Of a DNA stretch of 7,105 bases, positions 5,913-7,105 are shown in pieces (the first letter of the stretch is position 1; the number at the start of each line of letters is the position of its first letter). The position numbers and the translations under genes were made by a program. The notes under the pieces are model-generated. The model searched no databases, was not told where the DNA came from, and saw nothing but the letters and a program-made list of their open reading frames with translations. Location of the stretch: contig JAAOZY010000317.1 in assembly GCA_012274205.1 (NCBI GenBank), positions 1 through 7,105 of the forward strand. The letters run 5' to 3'. This stretch comes from Betaproteobacteria bacterium (GTDB lineage Bacteria; Pseudomonadota; Gammaproteobacteria; Burkholderiales; SG8-39).

Positions 5913-6761
5913 ATGGCAAATATTGCAATTCTCGGTACCGGCCTGCTAGGCGGCGCATTTGCGGAAGCCTGCGCCAAGCGCGGTGATACGGTCGTGGCGT
6001 GGAACCGCTCTTCCGACAAGCTTCTCGCTTTGGCTCAGTTCGGCGTCAAGGCGGCCGCGACGCCGGCCGAAGCGGTCAAAGGTGCAAGCAGGGTGCATCT
6101 CGTGCTCAAGGATGACGCGGTGGTCGAAGAAGTGATCGCAGCGGCGCGCCCGGGGCTCGCCGCCGATGCGATACTGATCGATCACACTACGACCCTGCCG
6201 GCGCTGACCGCAGAACGCGCCAAACAGCTCGCTGCGCAAGGGCTGAAATACCTGCATTGCCCGGTATTCATGATGCCGCAGGGCGCGCGCAGCGCGCAGG
6301 GTTCGATGCTGGCGGCGGGGCCGAAAGCGCTGTTCGAAAGCGTCAAGGCGGATCTCGCCCGGATGACCGGGCGGCTCGAATACCTCGGCGAGCGCGCCGA
6401 CCTCGCCGCGGTCAACAAGCTGTTGGGCAATGCGATGATCATCGGCATGTCCTCGACCATGGCCGACGTGCTTACCCTGGCCAAGGCGAGCGGCGTCGCC
6501 GGCGAGGATGCGATCAAGCTGCTCGGCCTGTTCGACGTCAACGCGATGATCGCGACCCGCGGGCTGAACATGGCAAAAGGCAAATTTACCGCGAGTTTCG
6601 AGCTGAGCATGGCGCGCAAGGATGTGCGCCTGATGCTCGAAACCGCCGGCGGGCGGCCGCTGGCCGTATTGCCCGCCATCGCGGCGAGGATGGATCAGCT
6701 CATCGCAGCGGGGCATGGCGCCAGGGACGCCAGCGTCGTCGGCATCGACGCGGTGCAGTGA
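5913..6761 (+). CDS. Beta-hydroxyacid dehydrogenase-like NAD(P) oxidoreductase
   Basis: The 282-residue product belongs to the 3-hydroxyisobutyrate / 6-phosphogluconate dehydrogenase-like superfamily. The N-terminal Rossmann domain begins at once with GTGLLGG (8-14). N31-R32 at the end of the second strand (VVAWNRSS) suggests NADPH over NAD by analogy with glyoxylate and succinic-semialdehyde reductases. The catalytic lysine is K169 with N173 (AVNKLLGN). The C-terminal half is helical, as in the family. The substrate loop, usually close to APVSGG followed by GTL, reads CPVFMMPQGARSAQGSM (116-132), so the substrate is probably not the classical one. I chose the ATG at 5913 because AGGA (5901-5904) lies eight bases before it; the ATG at 5904 in the same frame adds three residues and overlaps that AGGA. 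An imine or keto-acid reductase role is possible; I cannot name the substrate. Confidence 0.88.
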   Translation: MANIAILGTGLLGGAFAEACAKRGDTVVAWNRSSDKLLALAQFGVKAAATPAEAVKGASRVHLVLKDDAVVEEVIAAARPGLAADAILIDHTTTLPALTAERAKQLAAQGLKYLHCPVFMMPQGARSAQGSMLAAGPKALFESVKADLARMTGRLEYLGERADLAAVNKLLGNAMIIGMSSTMADVLTLAKASGVAGEDAIKLLGLFDVNAMIATRGLNMAKGKFTASFELSMARKDVRLMLETAGGRPLAVLPAIAARMDQLIAAGHGARDASVVGIDAVQ

Positions 6762-6820
6762 AGGCGATTTGCGGCGAAGACCGGCCGCTGCGCCAGCGCC
6801 GAGGGAGATGCGGGCGCAAG

Positions 6821-6829
6821 TGTTAAAAT
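6821..6829 (+). promoter_or_regulatory. Extended -10 promoter of rnpB
   Basis: TGTTAAAAT combines a TGn extension with a TAAAAT -10 box. It ends eight bases before the predicted 5' end of the RNase P RNA at 6838, which is the right distance. No -35 is seen at the usual spacing, as is common for extended -10 promoters. Confidence 0.65.
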
Positions 6830-6837
6830 TCCCCCGT

Positions 6838-7105
6838 GAAGCCGGCCAGACGGTCGCTGCGCGCCCTCGGGCGCGGAGAGGAAAGTCCGGGCTCCACAGA
6901 GCAGGGTGACGGCTAACGGCCGTACGTAATAGTCGAAGGCTTGCCTTCGGCGAAGACGAGGAACAGGGCCACAGAGACGAGTCGCCGCGCTTTCGCAAGA
7001 AGGTGCGGCGGGTGAAACGCGGCAACCTCCACCCGGAGCAACACCAAATAGGCGGACTATGATGCTGCTCGCTGAGTCCGCGGGTAGGTGGCTGGAGCCC
7101 TGGGG
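6838..7105 (+). ncRNA. rnpB: RNase P RNA, bacterial type A, 3' end outside the window
   Basis: This is the catalytic RNA of RNase P, which with the RnpA protein removes the 5' leader of tRNA precursors. The first 268 bases are visible. The 5' end starts GAAGCCGGCCAGACGGTCGC, close to E. coli. The conserved core GAGGAAAGTCCGGGCTCC is at 6878-6895, followed by the universal CAGGGTG. Helices that can be drawn are P3 (CGCGCCC/GGGCGCG, 6860-6875), P12 (a 12-pair stem with two G-U pairs and a GCAA loop, 6983-7010) and P15 (GCGGACT/AGTCCGC, 7052-7081). GGTGAAA (7011-7017), CTCCACCCGGAGCAA, CAAATAGG and CGGGTAGG are also present. The hairpins between GGTGAAA and CTCCACCCGG (P13/P14 in E. coli) are missing, and the P15 loop has no GGU. 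The 3' strands of P1, P2 and P4 lie beyond the window edge. No terminator separates it from the dehydrogenase gene. Confidence 0.98.

Noticed and set aside
5946..7025. A 359-codon minus-strand frame across the dehydrogenase and rnpB
   Set aside because: It runs antisense to a protein gene and to a structured RNA and has no recognisable domain.

Overview
This window reads as GC-rich chromosomal core sequence from a proteobacterium. A betaproteobacterium is the best guess: the dihydroorotase is of the Escherichia coli PyrC type, the RNase P RNA is bacterial type A, and several -10 boxes lie only a few bases before start codons in otherwise GC-rich spacers. The genus cannot be named from this sequence. 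I see no phage, insertion sequence, CRISPR, toxin-antitoxin or defence genes. I did not find a new multi-gene system.

Layout. The window opens inside a PAS-GGDEF diguanylate cyclase (1-834, +, 5' end missing). A stand-alone CheY-like response regulator follows (961-1359, +). A convergent junction (1360-1459) holds two perfect hairpins that probably end transcription. On the minus strand, 2544 down to 1460, lies a two-gene disulfide-bond unit: a BdbC-like DsbB-family membrane oxidase and a membrane-anchored DsbA-like thioredoxin-fold protein. Their coding regions overlap by four bases (GTGA). A divergent promoter region (about 2545-2651) carries a perfect TATAAT for each direction. Rightward run pyrC (dihydroorotase, 2652-3698), a DUF3025 protein (3705-4592), an LtrA-family membrane protein (4634-5806) and, from its own likely promoter, a beta-hydroxyacid dehydrogenase-like NAD(P) oxidoreductase (5913-6761). 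The window ends inside rnpB, the RNase P RNA (6838 to beyond 7105), which has its own extended -10 promoter.

How the genes work together. The first two genes belong to signalling: c-di-GMP synthesis and a phospho-receiver. The minus-strand pair should form one periplasmic oxidative-folding module, with the DsbB-like protein passing electrons from the DsbA-like partner to quinone. PyrC acts in pyrimidine synthesis and is tightly linked to DUF3025. The LtrA-family gene, the dehydrogenase and rnpB look like independent neighbours.

The points most worth checking are the compact RNase P RNA (no P13/P14 insertion and no GGU in the P15 loop), the nearly leaderless pyrC, the Gram-positive-like DsbB/DsbA pair with a CDTC active site, the twin hairpins at 1365-1426, and the non-standard substrate loop of the dehydrogenase.
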